64,000 bases of DNA from VXNE01 sp965116625 (GTDB taxonomy: Bacteria; Pseudomonadota; Gammaproteobacteria; Pseudomonadales; Azotimanducaceae), in contig OZ220717.1 of the NCBI GenBank assembly GCA_965116625.1, positions 3,410,001-3,474,000 on the forward strand, given 5' to 3'. Position 1 is the first letter of the stretch. Each line of letters begins with the position of its first letter. The notes beneath the pieces are model-generated. The model saw only the letters and a list, made by a program, of their open reading frames with translations, made no database searches and had not been told where the DNA came from. A program made the translations under genes and the position numbers. Of this stretch, positions 37,397 through 46,131 are shown piece after piece.

Positions 37397-38596
37397 ATGA
37401 AGAGCCCGTTGCTGAATATTGTCGGTGGCACGATGATCATCGCATCCGGTCTTGTGCCTTCGCAGGCGTTTGCGGGATTCGCAGAAGGACTGCAGCAGAC
37501 GAAGCCCTCCTTCAACATTCGCTACCGCATGGAAACGGTCGACCAGGACGGCATCGACAACGAGGCGCGCGCGTCGACGGTGAAGGCGCGCGCGTCGTGG
37601 ATCATGCCGTCCGACGACGGGTTTTCGCTCGGGCTGGAAAGCGATGTCGTATTCCTCATTGGCGATGAACGATACAACTCCACCACCAACGGACTCACGG
37701 AGTACCCCGTGGTGGCCGATCCGACGGGCGTTGACCTGAACCAGGCGTATCTCCGCTACCGCGACGGCGGCCTGATGGTGACCATGGGCCGGCAGCGCAT
37801 TCTCCACGGCTCCCAACGATTCGTGGGGGGAGTGGCCTGGCGGCAGAACGAACAGACGTTCGATGCCCTGCGCGTGCAGTCCATCCACGACACCGCCAGT
37901 TTCGACTACAGCTACGCGGTAAACGTAAACCGGATCTTCGGACCCGAGGGCGGCGCGCAGCCGGCCGACTGGGAGGGGAACTCCCACCTGTTCCGGCTGG
38001 CCGTCAAACCGGCCGAAGGGCACGAGTTCGGCGGCTTCGTCTATCTCATGAATTTCGAGAACGACAACGGCCCACCCAACGCGAACAGGACCTACGGGGT
38101 CGACTACACGGCTTCTTTCGGGGCCTTCAGTCTGTTCGCTTCCGTCGCGCGGCAATCTGACTGGGGCGACAACCCGAACTCCTACGATGCGGCCTACCAC
38201 ACGTTTGAGGGCCGGGTGAAAGGCGGGCCCGTGACGTACACGCTCGGTTACGAAGTGCTCGGCAGCGACGAGGGAATGGCCGGTTTCCGCACGCCGGCGG
38301 CGACGCTGCACAAGTTCCAGGGCTGGACGGACAAATTCCTGGCTACGCCAGCCGGGGGGATCAGGGATTCTTACCTCAAGGCCGCCACCAAGGTCGGCCC
38401 AGGCGCCTTCGCCATCGCGCTGCACAACTTCCGCGCGGCAGAGGGCGGCGCGGACTACGGCCGGGAGGTGGACCTGTCCTTCTCCTGTCCCATCGGGAAA
38501 CGGCTCAACCTGCTCTTCAAGTTCGCGCAGTACAACGCGCAGGACCACGCGACCGACACGACCAAGGGTTGGCTGGTAATCACGTACAGCATCTGA
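37397..38596 (+). CDS. outer-membrane porin, alginate-export-like
   Basis: 399 residues with a signal peptide (IIASGLVPSQAFA). The mature protein starts with FNIRYRMETVDQDG and continues in amphipathic strands, with the conserved LNQAYLRYRDGGLMVTMGRQ block followed by RILHGSQRFVGGVAWRQNEQT, as in alginate-export (AlgE-like) and related 18-strand porins. The final strand ends VITYSI. The GAGG upstream favours this ATG over one four codons earlier. It is last in the operon with the repeat proteins and haem protein; it may be the uptake or export channel for their ligand. Confidence 0.82.
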   Translation: MKSPLLNIVGGTMIIASGLVPSQAFAGFAEGLQQTKPSFNIRYRMETVDQDGIDNEARASTVKARASWIMPSDDGFSLGLESDVVFLIGDERYNSTTNGLTEYPVVADPTGVDLNQAYLRYRDGGLMVTMGRQRILHGSQRFVGGVAWRQNEQTFDALRVQSIHDTASFDYSYAVNVNRIFGPEGGAQPADWEGNSHLFRLAVKPAEGHEFGGFVYLMNFENDNGPPNANRTYGVDYTASFGAFSLFASVARQSDWGDNPNSYDAAYHTFEGRVKGGPVTYTLGYEVLGSDEGMAGFRTPAATLHKFQGWTDKFLATPAGGIRDSYLKAATKVGPGAFAIALHNFRAAEGGADYGREVDLSFSCPIGKRLNLLFKFAQYNAQDHATDTTKGWLVITYSI

Positions 38597-38781
38597 TTGA
38601 GCGCCCTGTGTGGCGCGCCCGAGTGTGTTCCCGGGCGAGGACTTCGCCAATAGGCCATCCGCTGACGGTGGGACCGCCGGCAGTTCATTGCGCGTCAGCG
38701 GGCGGGGAAGACCTGAACAGGGGGTAACCATGTCGGTCGATACGAGATCGTGAAGCCCCGTAATGGCTTATAGTGGTCGCC

Positions 38782-39369
38782 ATGAAACCCTCCCGCGCCA
38801 GCGTCGGATCCAACGTTCGCCAGGTGTTCCGGCTGGGAATGCTTGTGGCGCTGGCGGCAGCGATGCCAATCGAGGCGCAGGGTTCGAAGGCCCGGCCGCC
38901 CGTGCCCCTGGAGCTTCGCATCGTGCAGGCGGAAGGTCGCGACCTGGTTGCCCTGCCCGCCCATGCGGGCGTCCCGGACCTGCTGCAGCCCGCATCCGGC
39001 GGGCTGGCCGCATACTCGTTCGAAGCCGGTTTGCGGCGGATTCACGTCGTCGAGTTCGAAGGCGAGACGTTCAGGGCGGCCACGCCCCTCGAGGGATCAC
39101 GGTCATGGATCGCCTTCGATCCGGGCCGCCGCGCCTTCGCGTCGTTGTTGCCAAGCATCCGCATCGAACTCGAACCGCGCCCGCAGCTTGACGCCATCGC
39201 GTCGGAACTCGGCGCGACGGGCGTCACGGTCTTCGATTCACTGGGGTTCGCGATCGTCGATCTTCCGGAGGATCTCCACCCCGCCGACGCTGTCGCACGC
39301 GTCCGAAACCTCCCGGGCGAGCCCCAGGCGGCAGTCCGGCTGCGCGGCCCGCGGATTGAATGGCGGTGA
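38782..39369 (+). CDS. exported N-terminal partner of the S8 protease
   Basis: About 195 residues with a signal peptide (LGMLVALAAAMPIEAQG). Segments RIVQAEGRDLVALPAHAG, IRIELEPRPQLDAIASELGA, VTVFDSLGFAIVDLPEDLH and AVRLRGPRIEWR resemble the prodomain-like leader associated with large S8 peptidases. Its stop overlaps the protease start by 10 bp, so the two are co-translated. A chaperone or inhibitor role, like a detached propeptide, is inferred, not shown. An in-frame ATG three codons upstream also exists. Confidence 0.65.
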   Translation: MKPSRASVGSNVRQVFRLGMLVALAAAMPIEAQGSKARPPVPLELRIVQAEGRDLVALPAHAGVPDLLQPASGGLAAYSFEAGLRRIHVVEFEGETFRAATPLEGSRSWIAFDPGRRAFASLLPSIRIELEPRPQLDAIASELGATGVTVFDSLGFAIVDLPEDLHPADAVARVRNLPGEPQAAVRLRGPRIEWR

Positions 39370-41939
39370 AGCCGGACGGCACCATCGATCCGACAACAAG
39401 GGCATGGAGATCCTTGCCGAAAGCCGTGACCCCGGCTGTCGCGGTCCTGTACCTGCTCTGGGCAGGCGGCTGCGGAGGAGGCACCAGCGAGCCGCCGCCT
39501 CCCCCGCCTCCAGCGACGATATCGCTCGCCGTCTCCGAGGACACCAGCGTCGAGGAGGCGGCGAACCCGAAGGTGCAGGTGAACGTGAACCTCGATGCCC
39601 CCGCCAGGGGATCCATCGGGGTGCGGTTGCACTTCGCCGGGACCGCCGAAAGGGACCGCGACTACGAAGTCGGTACAGACAGCTTCACGATACCGAACAA
39701 CGCCACCTCCGCGACCGCGGAGGTGGACGTGTACAGGGATTTCGACGAGGAAGGCGACGAGACTATCGAGGTCTCGGTCAGCGCGTTCACGGGACGCGCG
39801 CAGTTGGGCACGGCGTCGTCGCTCATGCTGACTGTGCTCGACGGCGACGTCGCGACGGTGGACAAGACGCCACCCCTGCCACCGGAGAGTGGCGCCATGC
39901 TGCTGCCGCTCCTGTTCGGGGTGACCGAAGACGCCGTCACGCTGGTGGTGATCGCGCTCGCTCCGCCAGACGCTACCGAGCCCGTGCCACTGGTCGCGGA
40001 ATGGTCCACGGACATCGACTTCGACACCGATGTACACAGGATCGGCACCTACGAGATCACACCGATCACAGATCCGTTTGACCTGTTCCTCGGCAGCCTG
40101 CGGGAGTTTCAGCTACCGCTGGCAGAACTGGCGCCAAACGGCTACTACCTGGTCCGGGCATACCTGGGAGAGCGGCCTTCGGACGGACTTGAGAGCCTGG
40201 GCCCAAACGTGTACCTGAACGGCTTCGCGACCAACGCCGATGGCCTCGTCACGGTGAGATGCGAAGCGCCGCATCGTACGCCCGACGCCGGGGGTGGTGA
40301 CCCGCTGTTCGCCGAGCAGTGGCATCTGCGCAACACCGGACAGACCGCGTTCTCGGATCGCGCGGGCACGGCTGGCGCCGATCTCCGCATGGCGGATGCT
40401 ATTGACGCGGGCCGCAACGGCGCCGGCGTAAAGCTGGCAGTCGTAGACTCGGGGCTCGAAATCTGCCATCCAGACCTGGCGCCGAACACTGCGGCGGGCG
40501 GGTCGTTCAACTTCGGCTTCCCTGGCAGACCCGGTGCGTTGCCGGCAGATCCATTCAACTTCAGCACCCTCGGCGATCACGGCACCAGCGTCGCCGGAAT
40601 CGCGGCAGCCGCCGCGAATAACGGCTACGGCGGACGAGGCGTGGCGCCGGAAGTCACGCTGGTGGGGTTCAACCCGCTCGAAGCCGCATTTGGCCCCGAA
40701 GATGATCCGGAGGCCGCGGCACCCACCGCAATGCTGCAGAGCCTCGGAGCCAGCGACCGGAATCCGGATTCCGCCAGCGTGGACATCTTCAACATGAGCT
40801 TCGGGTACGAGGCCCCGTCGGAGAACTCCCAGGAAGAATGGGTCCGCCTTTTCAGGATGGGCAGCGAACAACTCCGCTCGGGCCGCGGCGCGCTGTACGT
40901 GAAGGCGGCCGGCAACTCATTCGGCGAGTGCGGCCAAGCCCATCCTTTCAACCAGGAGGTGGGCTGTATCAGCAGCAATGCGGACCCGGACCAGAACCTG
41001 CCCTGGCTGACCGTGATCGGCGGATTCAACGCCGACGACGTGAAGTCCTCCTACTCCAGCGCCGGCGCCAACCTCTGGGTGGTCGGTCCGTCCGGCGAGG
41101 ACGGCGCCGAGTCTCCCGCGATGATCACCACCGACCAGGCCGGCCCGCTCGCGGGATTCAGTCAGTTCGTTCCGTACGGCCTGACGAGCGAGCATCCGCT
41201 CAACCGCGATGGCGACTACGTGAGCGCTTTCGGCGGAACGTCCTCGGCCGCACCCGCCGTCGCCGGCGCGATCGCCGTTCTCCTGGGCGTCAACCCGGAT
41301 CTGACCTGGCGCGACGTGCGGCACATCCTCGCGACTTCGGCACGAAAGATCGATCCGGATATCGCCGAAGTCCGGGCTGCCTTCAACGGCACACCCCATG
41401 TCGCGCAGCATGCCTGGCAGACCAATGCCGCCAGCTACGACTTCCACAACTGGTATGGATTCGGCGCGGTCGACATCGACGCCGCCGTCGCGATGGCGTC
41501 CGGCTACGCCGCCGACAACCTCGGGACCTTCGTCGAGTCGGAGTGGTTCGATGCCTCCGTGGACGCGGAAATGTCGCTGGCCATCCCCGACGCCGACGGA
41601 ACCGGTGTCAGCGCCTCGCTGGAAACCGCCGGTCTGCCCGACACGGCGAATATCGAAGCGGTGGTCCTGGAAATCGCTGTCGAACACACCAATGCCCTCG
41701 ACCTCGGGGTCACCCTGCACTCACCCGCAGGCACCGCCAGCGTGGTCAACCCGCCACTGAATACGCTCCTCGAAGGCTTCGAGGGGATGCACGACTGGCA
41801 CCTGTTGAGCAACGCGTTCTACGGCGAGAATCCCAACGGCGAGTGGACCGTACATGTAGCCGATATTGCCGCCGAAGACACCGGAACCCTGGTCGGTTGG
41901 CGGCTACGCTTCTACTATGGGGAACATCCCGGCAACTGA
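39360..41939 (+). CDS. kexin-like subtilisin (S8) lipoprotein protease with P-domain
   Basis: 859 residues. Lipobox LLWAGGC near residue 38 marks a membrane-anchored lipoprotein. A proline run and a Calx-beta domain (about 50-165) follow. Peptidase S8: Asp in LAVVDSGLEICHPDL (about 363), His in DHGTSVAGIAA (about 406) and Ser in FGGTSSAAPAVAGA (about 627). The C-terminal 130 residues form a proprotein-convertase P-domain (NALDLGVTLHSPAGT, NGEWTVHVADIAAEDTG). All catalytic residues are present. It probably matures or degrades extracytoplasmic proteins. It is coupled to the upstream partner gene. Confidence 0.9.
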   Translation: MAVKPDGTIDPTTRAWRSLPKAVTPAVAVLYLLWAGGCGGGTSEPPPPPPPATISLAVSEDTSVEEAANPKVQVNVNLDAPARGSIGVRLHFAGTAERDRDYEVGTDSFTIPNNATSATAEVDVYRDFDEEGDETIEVSVSAFTGRAQLGTASSLMLTVLDGDVATVDKTPPLPPESGAMLLPLLFGVTEDAVTLVVIALAPPDATEPVPLVAEWSTDIDFDTDVHRIGTYEITPITDPFDLFLGSLREFQLPLAELAPNGYYLVRAYLGERPSDGLESLGPNVYLNGFATNADGLVTVRCEAPHRTPDAGGGDPLFAEQWHLRNTGQTAFSDRAGTAGADLRMADAIDAGRNGAGVKLAVVDSGLEICHPDLAPNTAAGGSFNFGFPGRPGALPADPFNFSTLGDHGTSVAGIAAAAANNGYGGRGVAPEVTLVGFNPLEAAFGPEDDPEAAAPTAMLQSLGASDRNPDSASVDIFNMSFGYEAPSENSQEEWVRLFRMGSEQLRSGRGALYVKAAGNSFGECGQAHPFNQEVGCISSNADPDQNLPWLTVIGGFNADDVKSSYSSAGANLWVVGPSGEDGAESPAMITTDQAGPLAGFSQFVPYGLTSEHPLNRDGDYVSAFGGTSSAAPAVAGAIAVLLGVNPDLTWRDVRHILATSARKIDPDIAEVRAAFNGTPHVAQHAWQTNAASYDFHNWYGFGAVDIDAAVAMASGYAADNLGTFVESEWFDASVDAEMSLAIPDADGTGVSASLETAGLPDTANIEAVVLEIAVEHTNALDLGVTLHSPAGTASVVNPPLNTLLEGFEGMHDWHLLSNAFYGENPNGEWTVHVADIAAEDTGTLVGWRLRFYYGEHPGN

Positions 41940-42010
41940 ACGGCGGTCCGCATGCGGATGCGCCGGATGAAGGCGGCATTTCCACTTATCGAGCGGCGAT
42001 CCGGCATTCA

Positions 42011-42442
42011 GTGGAGAAGGACCAAAAGAAGACATCCCGCGTCAGGGCGATTTCTGTGGAGTACGTGTCCGCCGCCGGCGGGTTCGCATTTTTCGCCTGG
42101 ATAGGCGACGTTCCCATGGGCGTAGTAGCGATCGTTATTGCCTTCCTGGTGGCCGGCTGCATCGCGAGCGTGCTGTTCGAGCAACTCTCCGGCATGCGCG
42201 AGTTGCCCGGCAAGTCCCGCAGTGTGATCGGTGTCGTGCAATCGAGCATCATCGGGATGTCCATCGGAGCTGGCAGTGTGTGGGCCGACGAGTACATCCA
42301 CGACATTGGTTTGGGCATTGGCCTCAGCTTGGCTTCCATTGCGGGAGTGTCCACTGCACTGATAGGCACCGCGTGGCGCCAGCGCTGGAGCGAGCGTCAA
42401 CTGTATCGAGAGATTCTGTTGCAGGCGGAATCGGGAAGCTGA
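42011..42442 (+). CDS. small membrane protein, possibly holin-like
   Basis: About 143 residues from a GTG start. Three or four hydrophobic segments: VSAAGGFAFFAWIGDVPMG, VVAIVIAFLVAGCIASVLF, SSIIGMSIGAGSVW and IGLGIGLSLASIAGVSTAL. The C-terminal tail is charged (WRQRWSERQLYREIL). No family is recognised with certainty. GTG at 42056 is an alternative start, and no strong ribosome site is seen. It is convergent with the D-aminoacylase. Confidence 0.5.
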   Translation: MEKDQKKTSRVRAISVEYVSAAGGFAFFAWIGDVPMGVVAIVIAFLVAGCIASVLFEQLSGMRELPGKSRSVIGVVQSSIIGMSIGAGSVWADEYIHDIGLGIGLSLASIAGVSTALIGTAWRQRWSERQLYREILLQAESGS

Positions 42443-42449
42443 CCAGCCC

Positions 42450-43922
42450 TCACCGCGACTCAACGGCGCCACGCCGAAGCAGACGGCCGTAGCCCGTAGG
42501 CAAGCCTTGCATCTCACTCCAGCTCAGACGCCCGTTGACGAAGACATGATCGATGCCTTGAGACGCTTCCGTGGGGTTTTCGTAGGTAGCCCGGTCCGCG
42601 ACAGTCGCCGGGTCGAAAACGACAAGGTCCGCGTAGTTGCCGACAGCCAATACTCCCCGGTCACGCAGGCCGAATCGGTCCGCCGGCAGGCTCGTCATCT
42701 TCCTTATCGCCTCCTCGACAGGGAAAAGGCCGTGCTCAATGGCGTACCTGCGGATGACGCGCGGAAACGTCCCCCAGAGCCGCGGATGCGGATGCCGGTC
42801 CATGGGCAGCCCATCGGACCCGATCATGGCCGCCGGATGCTGGATGATGCGCCGGACGTCCTCTTCGCTGATAAAGAAATAACAGGCGCCGGCAGGTTTC
42901 AGGGCCTGGCCTGCCTTTCGCTCCGAACAGCCCCACTCCAGCGCGATGTCGTGCAGGTATCTGCCTGATGCCGAGGGGTGTGGAATCGACCAGGTGATGA
43001 GGACCCGCATCCCGTCTTCCAGGAGATCGAGGTTCAGCACGCTCGATCCGGCGTCGTAGGGATACAGGTCAAGACTGACGTCCTGCGTAGTCCGGACATC
43101 ATCGAGAAGCGCCAGGGTTTCCCTGCTGCGCCCCCAGTTACGCGCGCCGGCGCACTTGTGGTGCGAGATGAGGAGCGGCGCCCCACCCACGCGGGCCGCC
43201 TCGAACGCTTCCCGCATGGAATCGAGCACGGCGTCGTGCTCGTTGCGCATGTGAGTGGCGTAGATGCCGCCATGATCTCCCGCCTTGCGCACGAGCGGCA
43301 CCACCTCGGCGCTGTCAGCCGCGCGCCCCGGCGGATAGAACACGCCCGTCGAAAGACCCGCCGCACCTGCCCGCATGGCGTCATCGAGGATGCCTGTCAT
43401 GGCGTCCAGTTCCTTGGGGTCAGCCGGCCGCTCGAGGTCCCGCATGGCAGCGACCCGAAGCGAACTGTGGCCGACAAGGGCGACGACGTTTGTGCTCGGC
43501 CGCGCGGCGTCGACGGCATCGAAATAGGAAGAGAAGTCCCGGAACCTGAAGGCCTTCGGCTCACCCAGCAGGTTAATGGGTTCGGGGACCGCCGAAGGGT
43601 GGTCGAGTGGCGCCAGGCTCACCCCGCAGTTGCCCACCACTACCGTCGTCACACCCTGGCTGATCTTGGGTTCCATTGTCCCGGCCGCCATGCATGCATG
43701 GTCATCGTGCGTGTGCGTGTCGATAAACCCGGGCGCCAGGCACCTGCCCTGAATGTCGATCTCTACCGCGGCACGCGCCCCGCGCAGCTCGCCGATCGCT
43801 GCGACCCGATCGCCCTTGATGGCCAGATCCGCCCTGTAGGCACGACGGCCCGTGCCGTCGATAAGGCTGCCCCGTACGAGCAGCGTGTCGTATGGCGGCG
43901 AAGCGCCGATGGATTGCGCCAT
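42450..43922 (-). CDS. D-aminoacylase / N-acyl-D-amino-acid deacylase
   Basis: 490 residues, the normal family length. LLVRGSLIDGTGRRAYRADL starts the amidohydrolase beta-sandwich; GFIDTHTHDD carries H-x-H; VVVGNCGVSLAPL contains the conserved Cys-containing metal loop; GLSTGVFYPPGRAA, THMRNEHD (His) and ISHHKCAG (His) follow, with IGSDGLPMDRHPHPRLWGTF (Asp) near residue 370. This series is diagnostic for D-aminoacylases, which release D-amino acids from N-acyl forms. The upstream GH109-like gene ends 4 bp before it, so the two are probably co-transcribed. Confidence 0.92.
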   Translation of the reverse strand: MAQSIGASPPYDTLLVRGSLIDGTGRRAYRADLAIKGDRVAAIGELRGARAAVEIDIQGRCLAPGFIDTHTHDDHACMAAGTMEPKISQGVTTVVVGNCGVSLAPLDHPSAVPEPINLLGEPKAFRFRDFSSYFDAVDAARPSTNVVALVGHSSLRVAAMRDLERPADPKELDAMTGILDDAMRAGAAGLSTGVFYPPGRAADSAEVVPLVRKAGDHGGIYATHMRNEHDAVLDSMREAFEAARVGGAPLLISHHKCAGARNWGRSRETLALLDDVRTTQDVSLDLYPYDAGSSVLNLDLLEDGMRVLITWSIPHPSASGRYLHDIALEWGCSERKAGQALKPAGACYFFISEEDVRRIIQHPAAMIGSDGLPMDRHPHPRLWGTFPRVIRRYAIEHGLFPVEEAIRKMTSLPADRFGLRDRGVLAVGNYADLVVFDPATVADRATYENPTEASQGIDHVFVNGRLSWSEMQGLPTGYGRLLRRGAVESR

Positions 43923-43926
43923 CGGT

Positions 43927-45381
43927 TCAGGCGCGCTCGCCGACTATCCCAAGGGGCTCGGTGGTTTTCCATGCCCCGCGCGTGAAATCGGGTATCGGCT
44001 TGCTGTTTCCCCGGTCGGCCACCGATTCGGCGCTCAAGGGGCTGATCACGGACCAGGCCGCGGCATCGTAGACATCCTGGTCCAGCGGCTGGCCGTTCCT
44101 GAGGCAGTCGACGAGCCGCCAGCACATCAGGTAGTCCATGCCGCCGTGACCGCCCTGCCGCTCCGCCTGGCGGCCCATCTGCATCCAGAGGGGATGATCG
44201 TAGCTGGCACGCCACTTCGCCATGTCGTAGTCCCACTCGTGGAATGATCCGCTGCCTCCGTGCTCCAGCGCGATCCGGTTCGGGAACCCGGCGAAGACGC
44301 CGTTGGTGCCCTGGATCAGGTTGTGGCGCGAATAGGGGCGCGGCGTGGTGGTGTCGTATTGCACCATGATCGTGCGCCCCTTGCGGGTCTTGATCAGGCT
44401 GGTGTTGATGTCACCGGTGATGTAGTCGAGCCGGTTTCGGGGATGGTCCTCGGGGAACTCCCGCCGCGCGTACGCCGCCCGGCCGAGGGCCGGGGAACTC
44501 ATCGAGCTCATGTAGTCGAAACGGTCGCCCCGGTTGATGCCCATGTACTGGGCGACGGGGCCAAGGCCATGGGTCGGATACAGATTACCGTTGCGGCGCG
44601 TCTGCCAGGGCGTGCGCCATGACCCGGTCTTGCGGTCGATCTGCTTCATCTGCCAGCGCAGCTCATGGATATACGCCGCCTCACCGTGCAGGAGTTCCCC
44701 GAATAGACCCTGTCGCACCATGTTGAGCACCATCAGTTCGTCGCGTCCGTAGCAGACGTTCTCGAGCATCATGCAGTGCTTGCGCGTGCGCTCAGACGTG
44801 TCGACGAGTTGCCAGGCTTCTTCCACTGTCGTCACTGCGGGCACCTCGACGAAGGCGTGCTTGCCCCCTTCCATCGCCTCGACCGCCATGGTCGCGTGCC
44901 AACGCCACGGCGTTGATATCACGACGATGTCGACTTCGCTCCAGCCGAGCATTCCGCGGTACGCGAAGTCGTCACCTGTGAAGCGCGCCGGTTCCGGGGC
45001 GCAACTTTCGGAAACGATCATGGCGGCCCGGTCGAGCACCACCTTGTCCGTATCGCATACGGCCGTGACCCGGGCACCCTCGATATTGCAGAAATGGTGG
45101 ACAAACCCGGTTCCGCGTTCGCCAACGCCGATCAGCCCGACGCGCACCGTGTCGAGCGGAGGAGCCGCCAGGCCCATGACGGAACGGCCCCCCGCGGGAC
45201 GGGGGCGGCTGCCACCGGCGGCTCCCGCAAGGGAGTTCAGCCCCGCCGCCGCGCCGATCGCCAATGTCGTCGTCAGGAACCTGCGGCGGTCCGGGTTTCG
45301 CATCTGCCCGCTTCGGTTTTCGTCGTGCATCAGTGACGTGGCTTGGAACCGCCGGCCAGGGAATCTACCCAGCTTCTTCAT
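43927..45381 (-). CDS. Tat-exported GH109-like Gfo/Idh/MocA protein
   Basis: 484 residues from the upstream ATG. The twin-arginine signal is NPDRRRFLTTTLAIGAAAGL, starting near residue 28; ATG at 45303 would give a shorter, more typical Tat leader. Rossmann loop VRVGLIGVGERGTGFV. QYDTTTPRPYSRHNLIQGTN, then GVFAGFPNRI and FHEWD, is diagnostic of GH109 (NAD-dependent alpha-N-acetylgalactosaminidase type). VPAVTTVEEAW replaces the usual EKP region, as in that family. It probably trims glycans in the periplasm with bound NAD. It overlaps the preceding hypothetical gene by 17 bp. Confidence 0.85.
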   Translation of the reverse strand: MKKLGRFPGRRFQATSLMHDENRSGQMRNPDRRRFLTTTLAIGAAAGLNSLAGAAGGSRPRPAGGRSVMGLAAPPLDTVRVGLIGVGERGTGFVHHFCNIEGARVTAVCDTDKVVLDRAAMIVSESCAPEPARFTGDDFAYRGMLGWSEVDIVVISTPWRWHATMAVEAMEGGKHAFVEVPAVTTVEEAWQLVDTSERTRKHCMMLENVCYGRDELMVLNMVRQGLFGELLHGEAAYIHELRWQMKQIDRKTGSWRTPWQTRRNGNLYPTHGLGPVAQYMGINRGDRFDYMSSMSSPALGRAAYARREFPEDHPRNRLDYITGDINTSLIKTRKGRTIMVQYDTTTPRPYSRHNLIQGTNGVFAGFPNRIALEHGGSGSFHEWDYDMAKWRASYDHPLWMQMGRQAERQGGHGGMDYLMCWRLVDCLRNGQPLDQDVYDAAAWSVISPLSAESVADRGNSKPIPDFTRGAWKTTEPLGIVGERA

Positions 45382-45991
45382 CCTCGGCCGGTTCTCCTTC
45401 CTCGGCGGGCTCTTCTACCTCGGCTGGCTCTTCTGCCTCGACCAGTTCTCCGCTCACGATGCGAAATTCGGCCTGCTTGAGGACCGGTACCATCTCCTCC
45501 CTGAACGACGGCAAATCCCGACTGCCGAATACTTCGTCGATGGAGCGGGAATAACGCCAGCGTTTCACGTACTGGTTCACGAAGATCCCTTCCCCGAACT
45601 TTCGCCGTTCGGCACGCAGGTAGTTCCACTCGACGTATCCATCCGTCCGCTTGGAACGGTCATACATGATGAAGTCGATGTCCCACGCCTGGGCACTTCC
45701 CACTCGAGACGTGGCGAATCCCATGTGCGGCATGGACATTCGGTATGCCTTCGCCAGATTCTCGATGTAGATTCGGGGCCCATGCTGTTTCTTGAAGTGC
45801 CTGACTGTCACCATCGTCGACCAATCCTTGATGGTCTCGCCCGCCGGGACGAATTCCTTGGTGGTCGCTTCATCCGTCGATTCGGAAGAAGCGATGTGGA
45901 AGATATCGCCGTCGATCTCGACAACCTCCTCCGCGGCCAGGGTGCCGCAGCAAATCGATGCCAGGAGAATTGCGGGGAGGGTCTTTTTCAT
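45365..45991 (-). CDS. exported hypothetical protein with acidic tail
   Basis: 208 residues from MKKTLPAILLASICCGTLAA, a clear signal peptide; an in-frame upstream start (46039) adds non-signal residues. The soluble part includes TVRHFKKQHGPRIYIENLAK, which resembles small Gram-negative periplasmic stress proteins, but no family is firmly recognised. The last 35 residues are low-complexity Glu/Pro/Ala repeats (EAEEPAEVEEPAEEGEPAED), overlapping the GH109 gene start. Function unknown. Confidence 0.7.
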   Translation of the reverse strand: MKKTLPAILLASICCGTLAAEEVVEIDGDIFHIASSESTDEATTKEFVPAGETIKDWSTMVTVRHFKKQHGPRIYIENLAKAYRMSMPHMGFATSRVGSAQAWDIDFIMYDRSKRTDGYVEWNYLRAERRKFGEGIFVNQYVKRWRYSRSIDEVFGSRDLPSFREEMVPVLKQAEFRIVSGELVEAEEPAEVEEPAEEGEPAEDEEAG

Positions 45992-46131
45992 GATCTTCGT
46001 CGATGACGTCCAGGGGCCAGGAGCGCCAGGCGTCGACATATCACGAAACTGACGCGCCCGACGGACGACACATCCATGCTACACGCGCCCTGAGGCACAT
46101 CAAACCTGGGCACAGGAACGCATCAATGCTG

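Noticed and set aside
40838..42010. upstream extension of the small membrane protein frame
   Set aside because: This part overlaps the S8 protease in another frame and is Arg/Gly-rich; only the end downstream of the protease looks coding.
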